Assembly: GCA_937871705.1 (NCBI GenBank)
Contig: CALMOO010000657.1
Location: 1 to 64,000, forward strand
Length of the DNA stretch: 64,000 nucleotides
Reading direction: 5' to 3'
DNA from: an uncultured Hymenobacter sp.
Lineage (GTDB): Bacteria; Bacteroidota; Bacteroidia; Cytophagales; Hymenobacteraceae
Shown here: positions 33,257-42,427 of the stretch, in pieces
How the letters are laid out: each line of letters starts with the position of its first letter
Numbering within the stretch: position 1 is the first letter of the stretch
The notes under the pieces: model-generated
Databases searched by the model: none
Told to the model about the DNA's origin: nothing
The model's input: the letters and a program-made list of their open reading frames with translations, nothing else
Made by a program: the position numbers and the translations under genes

Positions 33257-34888
33257 TTATTGCTTAAGTATTTTTAATGCTTTGCTTTCCCCCTTTCCAA
33301 TCCTGATGTAGTAACTGCCGGCTTTTAAACCGCTTACATTCACCTGAACAGCGCCGTCACTATCCGGTGATTTCAAGCGCAGCACGGTGCGACCCACTGC
33401 GTCAACCACCGTAAGCGTGGTCTTGGCCGGAATATTGGTCAGCGTTACCGTTTCGTTGGCTGGAGTGGGAAAAAGCACTGTTTCCGAGGAATCTGACTTA
33501 GCGGCGGCCGTGCTGGCGCCTGGCTTAGCAGCGGCCGTGCTGGCTGCCCGTAGGGAGCCGGCCGCCGCCAACAGCCACTGACCGTGGAGTTGGTTATTGT
33601 CATCGTACTGAAGGATGTCGTCACCGTCGTTCAGACCGCCGCCGCTTACCTCCACAATCCGGCCGCTATGGGCCGCTTTCAACTTATAGTACCCATTGTC
33701 AGCGGCCAGCAGAATGAATTTCTGGTTGTTGGCTCCCCCTATGGTGGTCCATTGCAGCACATTGGCGGTGTTGTTGACATTGCCGCCTGCCACGTCCACC
33801 ACTTTACCCGAGGCTACGTTGGTGACTTTATAGGCCCCGTCGCCCACGTCGGTCAGGGTGAACTGCTGGTTGGTGGCGCCGGTACCGCGCCATTGCAGAA
33901 TGTCCGCGCCATCGGCCGTGCTGCCGCCCGCCACATCCATATACTTGCCGCTATTGCGGTTTTGCAGCGAGTAGGTGCCATTTTTACCTGTCACGCCGTT
34001 GGCGCGCACCCGGATGGATGTCGTTAGGTTATCCCACCCGCCCAAACAGGCGTTGTCACTGGTAAGTGTCAAGTAGTTGCCACCAAAGTTGTCCTCCACA
34101 TAGGCAAACACCTTGTAGCCGGCCGGCACTTTTATGGAGGAGATGTCATCATTGGCAACCCCTAGGGCTTGCAGCGCAGCATACGAATAATCGCCCACCG
34201 TGAGCTTGACGCCGTAGCCGCCGTAGGAGCAATTCTGGTAAAACGCCGGTACTACGGGATTAATCGTGTTGAAGGCGGTTTCGGCCAGCAGCAAGGCGCC
34301 AGCAGCGTTAGGGTGCAAGTTGTCGTTATATAAAGTAGTCCGTTTATTCTGGGTGGGCGTGTTATAATCAATGATGGAAGCGCCCTTAGCCTTGGCAATC
34401 TGCGCGATGAGCGGGATTACCTCATTCTGCAAATTCGCTGGTTGCGGGGCGTCAGCATAGCAGGCTACCGGGTAGCACAGAAAAATAGTGGGATTCCGGC
34501 CATTCTGCCGGAAGGCGTCAATCATGGCCGAGTAGTCGTTCACAAAATCAGCTTTGTACTGCCAGTTGTCCGGATGGGCATCGTTCGTCCCCAGCGATAT
34601 GATAAGAATCTGCGGGTCGTAATTTTTGGCATCGGTGAACCGTGATGTGTTCCAGTAGGGCGAGGTGCCGCGCCGGAGCATAGTGCTGCCACTCACCCCG
34701 CAATTGAAGACAGTGTACTTGCTGCCCAGCATGACTCCTAGCCGGGCAGGCCAGGCTTCCTGGTCGGCATTTTGCAACGTGTAGCCGGCGGTGACACTAT
34801 TGCCAACGCACACCACTCGAGTTTGCGCCCGCGCTACTAGGCCGCAGCAAGCTAGCAGCAGCGGAAGAAAAAACTTGATTTTTTTCAT
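33257..34888 (-). CDS. Secreted SGNH/GDSL esterase with crystallin-like and RICIN lectin domains and a T9SS tail
   Basis: 543 residues. Signal peptide to about residue 22. The SGNH hydrolase domain (about 24-210) has block I Ser31 in 'GNSVTAGY', 'SLGTNDAHP' and the D189-x-x-H192 pair in 'DNLHP'. A beta/gamma-crystallin-like region follows at about 218-295 ('YSYAALQALGVANDDISSIK', 'VFAYVEDNFGGNYLTL'), then a RICIN-type lectin at about 300-435 with 'NQQFTL', 'NQKFIL' repeats, an Ala/Ser/Lys linker, and a type IX secretion sorting domain ('VLFPTPANETVTLTNIPAKT'). It probably removes acyl groups from a glycan at the cell surface. Last gene of the mannan operon. Confidence 0.88.
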   Translation of the reverse strand: MKKIKFFLPLLLACCGLVARAQTRVVCVGNSVTAGYTLQNADQEAWPARLGVMLGSKYTVFNCGVSGSTMLRRGTSPYWNTSRFTDAKNYDPQILIISLGTNDAHPDNWQYKADFVNDYSAMIDAFRQNGRNPTIFLCYPVACYADAPQPANLQNEVIPLIAQIAKAKGASIIDYNTPTQNKRTTLYNDNLHPNAAGALLLAETAFNTINPVVPAFYQNCSYGGYGVKLTVGDYSYAALQALGVANDDISSIKVPAGYKVFAYVEDNFGGNYLTLTSDNACLGGWDNLTTSIRVRANGVTGKNGTYSLQNRNSGKYMDVAGGSTADGADILQWRGTGATNQQFTLTDVGDGAYKVTNVASGKVVDVAGGNVNNTANVLQWTTIGGANNQKFILLAADNGYYKLKAAHSGRIVEVSGGGLNDGDDILQYDDNNQLHGQWLLAAAGSLRAASTAAAKPGASTAAAKSDSSETVLFPTPANETVTLTNIPAKTTLTVVDAVGRTVLRLKSPDSDGAVQVNVSGLKAGSYYIRIGKGESKALKILKQ

Positions 34889-34966
34889 TGTATAGTATTT
34901 TCTTTAGATGAATAGAATTTGAAATCAACTCTCAGTCAGTAGCTCATTCCAGAAGGGGCAGGGAAT

Positions 34967-34994
34967 AAAGCGCCGCCTTAGTTGGCGGCGCTTT
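34967..34994 (-). terminator. Terminator after the lipoprotein GH76 gene
   Basis: The stem AAAGCGCCGCC / GGCGGCGCTTT with a 6-nt loop lies 27 bp after the GH76 stop codon and before the SGNH gene on the minus strand. It could attenuate read-through into the SGNH gene. The T run is short, so termination may be partial. Confidence 0.6.
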
Positions 34995-35020
34995 CCATTT
35001 TACCTCGGGCTACTAACGAG

Positions 35021-36610
35021 CTAGCGCAGTTGCCAGCGCTGCTGGTCGCCGCCGCTCCAGCCCCAGAGCAGGAGCTTGGCGCCGTTGGTGGTGGTGGTGC
35101 CGTTGTCAAGCGAGCCGCCACCTGTTACCTGGCTCCAGATGCGGTAGGTACCGTCGGCCTGCGCCTCTACCCACCAGCGCTGGTTGGTGCCGCGACCTGC
35201 GGCCCATTGTACCGGCTGCGTGCCGTTGTCAATGTTGCTATTGGGCATGTCCAGCGCCTTCCAGCTCTGCTGGCTGATGATGTTCCAGGACCCGTCCTCG
35301 TTCTGGGTTAAGTTCCATTTCTGGTTCTGGTTATTGCCCGCACCCCACTGCACGATGCCCGTGCCGTTGTCGGTCAGGCCCGCGTTGTCAATGGCCATAT
35401 TGCCCAGCTTGCTCACGATGGCGTGCGTGCCGGCAATGTTGCCGGGCTTCGTGGCGGGGGTGTATTGCAGCCAAGCCACCGCGCTGGCATACTGATTGGT
35501 TATCAGGTTGGTAGTGGGTGTTGGCTGGGCCCAGCCATTCCAGGTGATGTTCAGGTCGGGGCGGCGATTATTCCAGATGGCCGTGGCGTTCTGCTGCATC
35601 CAGGGGTAGTAGGTATCCCACTGGTGGTTATCACGCACAAAGTGCCCCAGGCCCCGCGCAAACTCGTCGGCCCAAGTGTTTCTGCCAGGGTCGGTGTCAC
35701 TAATGACGCCGCCGGTAGTTAGGTTGCTCCTAACGAAATCAATTGCCCGCTTGGCATCATTATAATACAGCACGTTACCGGTAATTTGGTAAAGCAGGTT
35801 GGCGTACTCCACGAATCCTCCCTGGTTATACACGGCCCGGCTGGAGTCCTTCACATTGCTGCGGTCAATGCCAGTATACACCTGGCCCGTGTTGACGTCG
35901 TAAAGGTTCAGCTTCATCCAGTTATAGATTTGGGTGGCCCGGTCCAGGTACCATTGGTCGTGGTTGCTTTGGTAAATCAGGCAGGCGGTGATGCCCAAAG
36001 TGTTGTTGGATAGGGATTCCTTGCTGATTTTTTGATTGGTCCGGCCGTCGGGCTGCTCCTCCCAGATGCCGCCCCCGTTGTACTGGGTGTCCCAGCCGCG
36101 GGCCCAGGCCATATCGAAGCCGTAGCGAGCCTGGGTCAGGAAGTTGGCCGTGCCCGTCATCTGGTAGCCGCGGGCCAGGGCTATTGAAAACCAGCCGATA
36201 TCGTCGTTCCAGCCATCCCAGGCCCAGGGTGGTGGCAGCTTTTGCAGGAAGGTGGCACACAAGTTGTTGACCAGCGTTTTGTGCGTGGCGTTGCCTGTGC
36301 GCTCGTAGGCATCCTCCGCCACCATAATATCTAGCGCGGCCGCAAAGGTGTTGTCGGGATTGGTGTCATTGAGAGCATGCTTGTAGTACGTTTGCCCACC
36401 GGAGTTCACCAGGAAAACGTTGTTGAAAGCGTTGAAGGCCGCATCGGCGTTGCCAGGGTCAACTGCGGCATTGGCCGGCACACCGCTGCTGGCTACTGCC
36501 GGTGCGCTGTCGGGGCTGAGCTCCGTCTTGGTACAGCCGGGTAGTAGGGCGCCAGCGACCAGCGCCAACGACGCACCTATTAGTTTTAACTGTTGCATCC
36601 TATTTCTCAT
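35021..36610 (-). CDS. GH76 alpha-1,6-mannanase lipoprotein with RICIN domain
   Basis: 529 residues. Signal with lipobox 'LLPGC' (Cys26). GH76 catalytic domain about 50-390 with the paired catalytic aspartates D136-D137 in 'WDGWNDDIGW', plus 'NGGGIWEEQPDGRTNQKISK' and 'SKESLSNNTLGITACLIY'. A C-terminal RICIN-type beta-trefoil (about 395-529) carries three Q-x-W repeats ('NQKWNL', 'NQRWWV', 'QQRWQL'). GH76 enzymes cut the alpha-1,6-mannan backbone. The lipid anchor suggests a surface endo-enzyme generating oligosaccharides for SusC/SusD. A start at codon 5 (36598) is equally possible. Confidence 0.92.
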   Translation of the reverse strand: MRNRMQQLKLIGASLALVAGALLPGCTKTELSPDSAPAVASSGVPANAAVDPGNADAAFNAFNNVFLVNSGGQTYYKHALNDTNPDNTFAAALDIMVAEDAYERTGNATHKTLVNNLCATFLQKLPPPWAWDGWNDDIGWFSIALARGYQMTGTANFLTQARYGFDMAWARGWDTQYNGGGIWEEQPDGRTNQKISKESLSNNTLGITACLIYQSNHDQWYLDRATQIYNWMKLNLYDVNTGQVYTGIDRSNVKDSSRAVYNQGGFVEYANLLYQITGNVLYYNDAKRAIDFVRSNLTTGGVISDTDPGRNTWADEFARGLGHFVRDNHQWDTYYPWMQQNATAIWNNRRPDLNITWNGWAQPTPTTNLITNQYASAVAWLQYTPATKPGNIAGTHAIVSKLGNMAIDNAGLTDNGTGIVQWGAGNNQNQKWNLTQNEDGSWNIISQQSWKALDMPNSNIDNGTQPVQWAAGRGTNQRWWVEAQADGTYRIWSQVTGGGSLDNGTTTTNGAKLLLWGWSGGDQQRWQLR

Positions 36611-36845
36611 GGGGTTGGGGTGGGATTAATGGTGAAAAGGAATGAAGAAAGCAGATTCAGCAAGCGAATAGTAAGGCGATAAATAAGTCAGGAAGGGCTA
36701 GCAGAGTGGTTGCGCGTATCCGGACTGGGAAGCTGCGCTAGGGGGTAGGTAAAGTTTGAAAAATGAAGTGAACCTTCATGCTTATCTACTGCTTATCTAC
36801 CGTCCGCCCGTCAAATCATGAGGTTCTTAGTGATTACCAACTGAT
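36611..36845. other. Intergenic gap between GH92 and GH76
   Basis: 235 bp with no gene. It is longer than other gaps in the operon (60-130 bp) and AT-rich at 36760-36840, so it may hold an internal promoter for GH76; no clear -7 box was identified. Confidence 0.35.
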
Positions 36846-39056
36846 TCAGTTCGTAATGACCTCAATCCTGCCGCCGCTGCGGAATAGCGCGTATGGCACG
36901 AAATAACCCACATTGCTCGCCCCGTTTACCTTAATAGCGTTGAGATTGCGGCCAGCGGTTGGCTTCTTGACCGTCAGTGCCTTGCCGCCGTCCACTTGCC
37001 AGCGCACTTCGTCAAAGACCGGGACCGTGACGAGGTAGTGGGCATCGGCGGCCGAGAGAGGGTAGAGACCCGCGGCGCTGAACACGTACCAGGCCGACAT
37101 CTCGCCCGCATCGTCCATGCCGGAGAAGCCGTAGCCGCTCGGGCCCATGCCGTAAAACTTGGCCATAATCTCGTCGAGCCGGCGCTGCGATTTTTCGGGC
37201 TTGCCCACGAAGTAGTAGGAGAAGGGTGTTTCGTGGTCGGGCTGGTTGCCGTGGCAGTACTGGCCAATAAACCCCGACACGTTGCGGGCAATGTAGACCG
37301 GGTTCCAGGGCACCGTGAACAGGGAGTCCAGCTTCGCCTCGAAGGGCTGCGCGCCGCCATAGAGCGCCACCAGTCCGGGCATGTCGTGCGGGGCGAAGAA
37401 GGACACCTGCCAGGCGTTGGCCTCCCGATACATGTACTCGTAGTAGGGATATTGTGGATTGAAGTGTTGGACCCAGGTTCCGTCGGCCAGCCGGCCGCGC
37501 ATGAACTTGGTGCCGGGGTCGAACACGTTGCGGTAATTCTTCGAGCGAGCCATTAGCACCCGGTAGTTAGCGGTATCCTTCAGGGCCTTGGCGAGCTGGG
37601 CCACGGCGTAGTCATCGTAAGCATATTCCAGGGTTTTCGACACGCCGGCACTGCCTTGCGTTTCTACCTCGGGGGCGGGCACCTCGGTAGTGGGCACGTA
37701 GCCTTTCTGCAGGTACTCCGTGAGGTAAGGGCGAGTACCACCGGCTTCATTGGCGTTGCGCAGCAACAGGCGGTACACGTCACGCACGTCAAAATCGGTG
37801 AGGCCGCGCTGGTAGGCCCCGGCGATAAACGAGGCGGCATGGTCGCCGTGAAAGAAGGTAGGAATGAAGCCCGTTTTGTCACCGATGTCTTGTAGCGACT
37901 TAATCACGTCGGTCGTAACCCGAGGGGCTAGCATGCTCATCAACACGTCCTTATTGCGGTAGGTATCCCACAGAGACGGAATGGTGTAGTAGTTGAAGCC
38001 GGCTTTGACGACGTTGCCCTTCACATCACGGTACTCGCCGTTTGTATCGCTGCGAAGGGCCGGCCACAAAAAGGAGCGGTAGAGACAGCTGTAAAACATT
38101 TCCTTCTGCCGGGCCGTGCCGCCCGCTACCTCCACCTTCGAGAGCAGGGCTTCCCAGGTGTTGGCGGCCTGTCGGCGCACCTGCTCGAAGGAGCGGCTGC
38201 CGACCTCCTGCGCTAGGTTCTGCCGCGCATTCTCCACGCTCACAAACGAGAGTCCGACCTTCAGTTCCACGGGTTTGCGACTGCCATCGCGGAGGCTCAG
38301 CACGGCCAGACCGTCTTTGGTACCGGGGCCGCGCACGTCCAGGGCTTGCATAGCTTCGCTGAGCGTGGCGTAGAAGTAGACAGTTTGCTGGCCGGTTTCC
38401 TGAAAGCCCTGCACGGCCGCGGCGCCGGCTTTCTTTAGTTGCCAGTTCGTCACCCGCTCGTTGGACTTGGCGAGCTTAAACACGATTTGGCGGCCGGCGA
38501 GCCGGTGGTAGCGGTACTGGTGAAAGCCGCAGCGCAGGGTAGAAGTCAGTTTCACGTCTACCTGATAGTCGGCCAGTGTAACGCCGTAGTAGCCAGGCGA
38601 GGCCGACTCGGTGGCGTGGGAAAAGCGCGAGTGATACCCGGCCCCCGCCGCTTCGGCCGCCCCCGGTACTTCACCCGAAACCGGCAAGATGGGCAAGTGG
38701 CACAGGTTCCAGTGCCCCTTGTTAGTGTGGGCAAAGCCGTAAATCACGGAGTCGGCGTAGTCGTAGCCGGCCCCGGTGCTAAACTCGGTGATGGGGCTCA
38801 GCTGCACCAGCGCGTTGGGCAACGTGCTGCCGGGAAACACCAGCCCCGCCCACGCCCCGCGCCAACTCTGGGGGGCTGCGTAGCCGATATCCTTCGGGTC
38901 GATCAGCGGCCCGGTGCCCATCAGTGGATTGGCGTAGCGCAGCAAGCTGGCTGGACCCCAGCCAGCGCGGCTAGCCTGCCCAGACGCGGCCGAGCTTGCG
39001 CAAGCCAGCACGCCCAGTGCCAGCAGCAAAAGCAGGCCGCTTTTTAATTTCAGCAT
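36846..39056 (-). CDS. GH92 alpha-mannosidase
   Basis: 736 residues. Signal with a possible lipobox 'GVLAC' (Cys19). The GH92 family blocks are present in order: 'NPLMGTGP', 'YDYADSVIYGFAHTNKGHW', 'IPSLWDTYRNKDVLMSMLAP', 'CHGNQPDHETPFSYYFVGKP' and 'GFSGMDDAGEMSAWYVFSAA'. The latter two hold the conserved acid and calcium-associated residues of GH92. These are Ca-dependent exo-acting alpha-mannosidases (usually 1,2 or 1,3 linkages) that trim side chains of mannan or N-glycans. Co-directional with GH2 (60 bp upstream). Confidence 0.93.
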   Translation of the reverse strand: MLKLKSGLLLLLALGVLACASSAASGQASRAGWGPASLLRYANPLMGTGPLIDPKDIGYAAPQSWRGAWAGLVFPGSTLPNALVQLSPITEFSTGAGYDYADSVIYGFAHTNKGHWNLCHLPILPVSGEVPGAAEAAGAGYHSRFSHATESASPGYYGVTLADYQVDVKLTSTLRCGFHQYRYHRLAGRQIVFKLAKSNERVTNWQLKKAGAAAVQGFQETGQQTVYFYATLSEAMQALDVRGPGTKDGLAVLSLRDGSRKPVELKVGLSFVSVENARQNLAQEVGSRSFEQVRRQAANTWEALLSKVEVAGGTARQKEMFYSCLYRSFLWPALRSDTNGEYRDVKGNVVKAGFNYYTIPSLWDTYRNKDVLMSMLAPRVTTDVIKSLQDIGDKTGFIPTFFHGDHAASFIAGAYQRGLTDFDVRDVYRLLLRNANEAGGTRPYLTEYLQKGYVPTTEVPAPEVETQGSAGVSKTLEYAYDDYAVAQLAKALKDTANYRVLMARSKNYRNVFDPGTKFMRGRLADGTWVQHFNPQYPYYEYMYREANAWQVSFFAPHDMPGLVALYGGAQPFEAKLDSLFTVPWNPVYIARNVSGFIGQYCHGNQPDHETPFSYYFVGKPEKSQRRLDEIMAKFYGMGPSGYGFSGMDDAGEMSAWYVFSAAGLYPLSAADAHYLVTVPVFDEVRWQVDGGKALTVKKPTAGRNLNAIKVNGASNVGYFVPYALFRSGGRIEVITN

Positions 39057-39116
39057 GAAGTGGGTACGGAGTAGTTTATAACGGTTAGGAAAAATTAGCT
39101 AGCTGGCTAGTTCTGG

Positions 39117-42100
39117 TTAGTTTTTCAGCAGTGCCCCTACGCTGCCGCGACTCGTGGCCAGCGCTTTCTTCGAGAGCTGTAGCTGGTAGCTAAATGTCGT
39201 GGGCTTCGCGTACACCATGTAGGGCTCCAGCGGGCGGGGTCCGCAGCCATTGGAGCCTACCCCCAGGGTTTTGTGGCTGAGGCAGAGCACGGTGCCTTTG
39301 CTGGTGGGCAGGTCAATCTTGTACTCCACCGGGTCCATCTCCTCGTCGGTGTAGGGCAGGGCCGAGACCTGCATCAGCGCCGTGTCGGCGCGAACGGTGA
39401 GTTCTATCCCCTTCGCGGAAGTCAGGTTGGCCCAGCGCACGTCTTCGTGGTTGCCGCACTCCATGGGCTTCTCGTAGGGCGTGAGCTGCTGGCTGACGCT
39501 ACTGGCGTAGTGCCCTACGTCGTAGCCGCTCTTGCGGTCGCCGTAGTTTTCCATCGGCCCCCGACCCAGGTAGTCGAACTGATTGAAGTCCTTAGCCAGC
39601 TGCATCCGCACGCCGATGCGGGCCAATATCAGGTTGGGGTCGCTGAAGGTCACGTTATTGGCCACGTTGATGAGACCGGCTCCGTTGATGGTGTACACCA
39701 CTTGGTGATGCACCATAAATCCCTGCTGGCCGGTGCCCGTGAGGCTAGCCTTAATTTCAACTGAGGTGGGCGACAGCTGCCGGCTACTAACGTTGTCGGT
39801 GGTCCAGGTGAGGTTTTTGAGGCCGTTTTTCTCCCAGCCTTCGTAGGCCCAGATGTCGTCTTTTTGGTGCGGTGCGCGCCACAGATGCAGCATCGGACCG
39901 CCGTTGGCCTGGAGCAGGCTCTCGCCACCTTTTTCGAGCTGCACGAACGTCCCTTTCGCCTTATTAAAGTCGCAGGCAAAGTCCGAGCCGCTGACCTTAA
40001 TGTTATCCTTGGAGTCGGTGAGCGTAACGGGGCCGGCCGACGCCGGCGCCGGGGCAGCTGGCACCGTCACCGGCAGCTCAAATTGCTGTTCGGCCACCTC
40101 AAAGCCCTTTTTGGCCCACCGCTGGTCGGCGGCCAGCGCAAACGATACCCGCGCGAAATACACGGCGCCGGGCTTGGCCTTCACTTGGTACGGGATGGTG
40201 AGGCTCTTTTCCTGGCCGGGGCTGATGGCTCCCACGGTTAGCGGCCCGGTGGCGAGGGTCGTGCCGTTCTCGCTCACCTCCCATCTGGCCGTCAGGCCCG
40301 TCAGGTTCGAGAACTGGTAGCGGTTCTTAATGGTCACCACTCCGTTTTTCGCGTCCTTCGGGCGGATGGTAATCCACTGGTAGGCGTGCTTTAGCTCGGG
40401 GTAGTGCGGCTTGAGCGAGCGGTCCGAAAACACTACGCCCTTGTGAATGAAGAAGTGGTCATTCGGGTACTCGCCGAAGCCGCCGCCGAAGGCTGTTATC
40501 GGGTGCTGCGGGTTGCGGTTGTTGTAGATGCCCTGGTCCTGCCACTCCCAGATGGCCCCGCCCAGCAGCGCCGGATACTTGTCAAACAGCTCGTTGTAGA
40601 TGTCCACCGAGCCCATCGAGTTGAACATGGCGTGGGCGTACTCCTGCAAATAAAAGGGCTTGGTGAGGGCGTTGTCGTTGGCGTTTTTTTCCAGCTCGGC
40701 CACGCCAGTATACATGCGGCTGTCGATGTCGGCCGGGTTTTTACTACCAATGCCGAAACCTTCGTAGTGCGTGGGCCGGCTAGGGTCAATGGCGCGCACG
40801 GCGGCCAGGGCCGCCCGGAAATTGGTGCCGCCCTCCCCGTTCTCGTTGCCCAGCGACCAGATAACCACCGACGGGTGGTTTTTGAAATTCTCCGTGTTGG
40901 CCACGTTGCGGTCCACGATGGCCGCCTTGAACGTGGGCTCCTCGTTGAACTGGTTTTGCTGCTCGTGGCACTCCACGTTGGCCTCGGCCACCAGGTAAAT
41001 GCCGTACTCGTCGCACAGCTCGTACCAGCGGGGGTCATCGGAGTAGTGGCAGGTGCGCACGTGGTTGCAGTTGGCCTGCTTGATAAGTTCGAGGTCCCGA
41101 ATCATCTGCGCCTCCGTCACGGCGTGGCCGTCGTCGGGCCAGTTCTCGTGCCGGTTCACGCCCTTGAGCTTCACCGGCACTCCGTTCACGGTAAAGAGCC
41201 GCCCCTTGATTTCCAGCTTGCGGAAGCCCGTGCGCGACGAGAGGGTTTCCACCGTCGCCGGACCGTCCTGCAGGGCGAGCACGGTGGTGTAGAGCCTAGG
41301 GGTTTCGGCCGTCCACTTCTGCGGGCCGCGCACCGGAAAGCGCACGGTTACGGTAGTTTCCTGGCCCGGCTTCAGGGCCGGTACGGCCGTCTTGCCCTTG
41401 GCTCCAGCCACCGCCGCGCTGCCATCGTAGAGGATGGCTTGCAGTTCCCGCGCCTTCACAGGGGCGTTGCCGTAGTTTTTCACCTTGGCCGTCACCAGCA
41501 CCTGCGCATCGCGGAACTGCGAGTCGAGGTTGGGCTGGACGAAGAAGTCCCGGATGTGCTCCTGCGGGGCGCTCCAGAGCGTCACGTTGCGGAAAATGCC
41601 GCTCAGGCGCCACATGTCCTGGTTTTCGAGGTAGCTGCCGCTCGTGAAGCGGTATACCTCCACGGCCAGCGTGTTGGCGCCGGGCTGCACGTACTTGGTC
41701 AGGTCAAACTCGGCCGCGTTGCGGCTGTTCACGCTGTAGCCCACCTTGCGGCCGTTCACCCACAGGAAGAAGCCGGCGTCTACTCCGTCAAACGTGAGGA
41801 AAATGCGGCGGCCTTTCCACGCCGCCGGCACGGTAAAATTGCGGCGGTAGCTGCCCACCGGGTTGCGCTGCTTGAAGGTGGTGTACTTCTCCGAGGGCGT
41901 GCTCATCACCCTGGGAAAATCTTTCTTGAAAATGAGCGTGAAGTTGCTGTAGTTGGGAATACCGTAGCCCTCCACCTGAAAGTTGGACGGCACCTTAATT
42001 TCCTTCCAGCCCGACACGTCATAAGACGGCTTGTAGAAATTGGATGGCCGCTTCTGCGGCCAGTCCACCCAGTTGAACTTCCACATTCCGTTCAGACTCC

Positions 42101-42359
42101 GGCTGAAGGAAGACGCACGGCGGTTGGCCGCCAGCGCCTCCGGCAGCGAGCCGTAGGGCATGAGCGTGGCGTGGCTAGCCTCCTTATTAATGCCGAGACA
42201 CTCGGGATTCTCAATTTCCTTGGGCACGGCGGCCGTGTCCATTTTAGAAAGAAATTGGGTATCGGACGCCTGCTGCCCCCAGCCAGGCGTGGCGCCAAGC
42301 GCCAGCACCGTTGCTAGCAAGAGCTTGGCAATGCGATTTTTAAACAAAGTAAACTCCAT
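39117..42359 (-). CDS. GH2 LacZ-type beta-galactosidase-like enzyme
   Basis: 1080 residues, full LacZ length. Signal peptide to about residue 29 ('TPGWGQQ'). It has a sugar-binding jelly roll, Ig-like domains and the TIM barrel with acid/base E506 in 'WSLGNENGEGG' and nucleophile E573 in 'YLQEYAHAMFNSMGS' (LacZ has 'CEYAHAMGN'). The last ~280 residues are the Bgal_small_N domain. The fold and motifs fit beta-galactosidase, with beta-mannosidase or beta-glucuronidase less likely because of the small-chain domain. In a mannan locus it may remove a galactose decoration. It lies 68 bp after SusD. Confidence 0.92.
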   Translation of the reverse strand: MEFTLFKNRIAKLLLATVLALGATPGWGQQASDTQFLSKMDTAAVPKEIENPECLGINKEASHATLMPYGSLPEALAANRRASSFSRSLNGMWKFNWVDWPQKRPSNFYKPSYDVSGWKEIKVPSNFQVEGYGIPNYSNFTLIFKKDFPRVMSTPSEKYTTFKQRNPVGSYRRNFTVPAAWKGRRIFLTFDGVDAGFFLWVNGRKVGYSVNSRNAAEFDLTKYVQPGANTLAVEVYRFTSGSYLENQDMWRLSGIFRNVTLWSAPQEHIRDFFVQPNLDSQFRDAQVLVTAKVKNYGNAPVKARELQAILYDGSAAVAGAKGKTAVPALKPGQETTVTVRFPVRGPQKWTAETPRLYTTVLALQDGPATVETLSSRTGFRKLEIKGRLFTVNGVPVKLKGVNRHENWPDDGHAVTEAQMIRDLELIKQANCNHVRTCHYSDDPRWYELCDEYGIYLVAEANVECHEQQNQFNEEPTFKAAIVDRNVANTENFKNHPSVVIWSLGNENGEGGTNFRAALAAVRAIDPSRPTHYEGFGIGSKNPADIDSRMYTGVAELEKNANDNALTKPFYLQEYAHAMFNSMGSVDIYNELFDKYPALLGGAIWEWQDQGIYNNRNPQHPITAFGGGFGEYPNDHFFIHKGVVFSDRSLKPHYPELKHAYQWITIRPKDAKNGVVTIKNRYQFSNLTGLTARWEVSENGTTLATGPLTVGAISPGQEKSLTIPYQVKAKPGAVYFARVSFALAADQRWAKKGFEVAEQQFELPVTVPAAPAPASAGPVTLTDSKDNIKVSGSDFACDFNKAKGTFVQLEKGGESLLQANGGPMLHLWRAPHQKDDIWAYEGWEKNGLKNLTWTTDNVSSRQLSPTSVEIKASLTGTGQQGFMVHHQVVYTINGAGLINVANNVTFSDPNLILARIGVRMQLAKDFNQFDYLGRGPMENYGDRKSGYDVGHYASSVSQQLTPYEKPMECGNHEDVRWANLTSAKGIELTVRADTALMQVSALPYTDEEMDPVEYKIDLPTSKGTVLCLSHKTLGVGSNGCGPRPLEPYMVYAKPTTFSYQLQLSKKALATSRGSVGALLKN

Positions 42360-42427
42360 GGTGCGGGTGGAAAATCAATGTAGGTTAGGTTCTCTTTCCT
42401 GAGTCGGCGCGGGCGAAACCTCACCCC

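Noticed and set aside
40404..42317. Long open frame of 637 codons on the plus strand
   Set aside because: It is the antisense shadow of the GH2 gene in GC-rich DNA, with Val/His/Arg/Ala-rich composition and no family signature.
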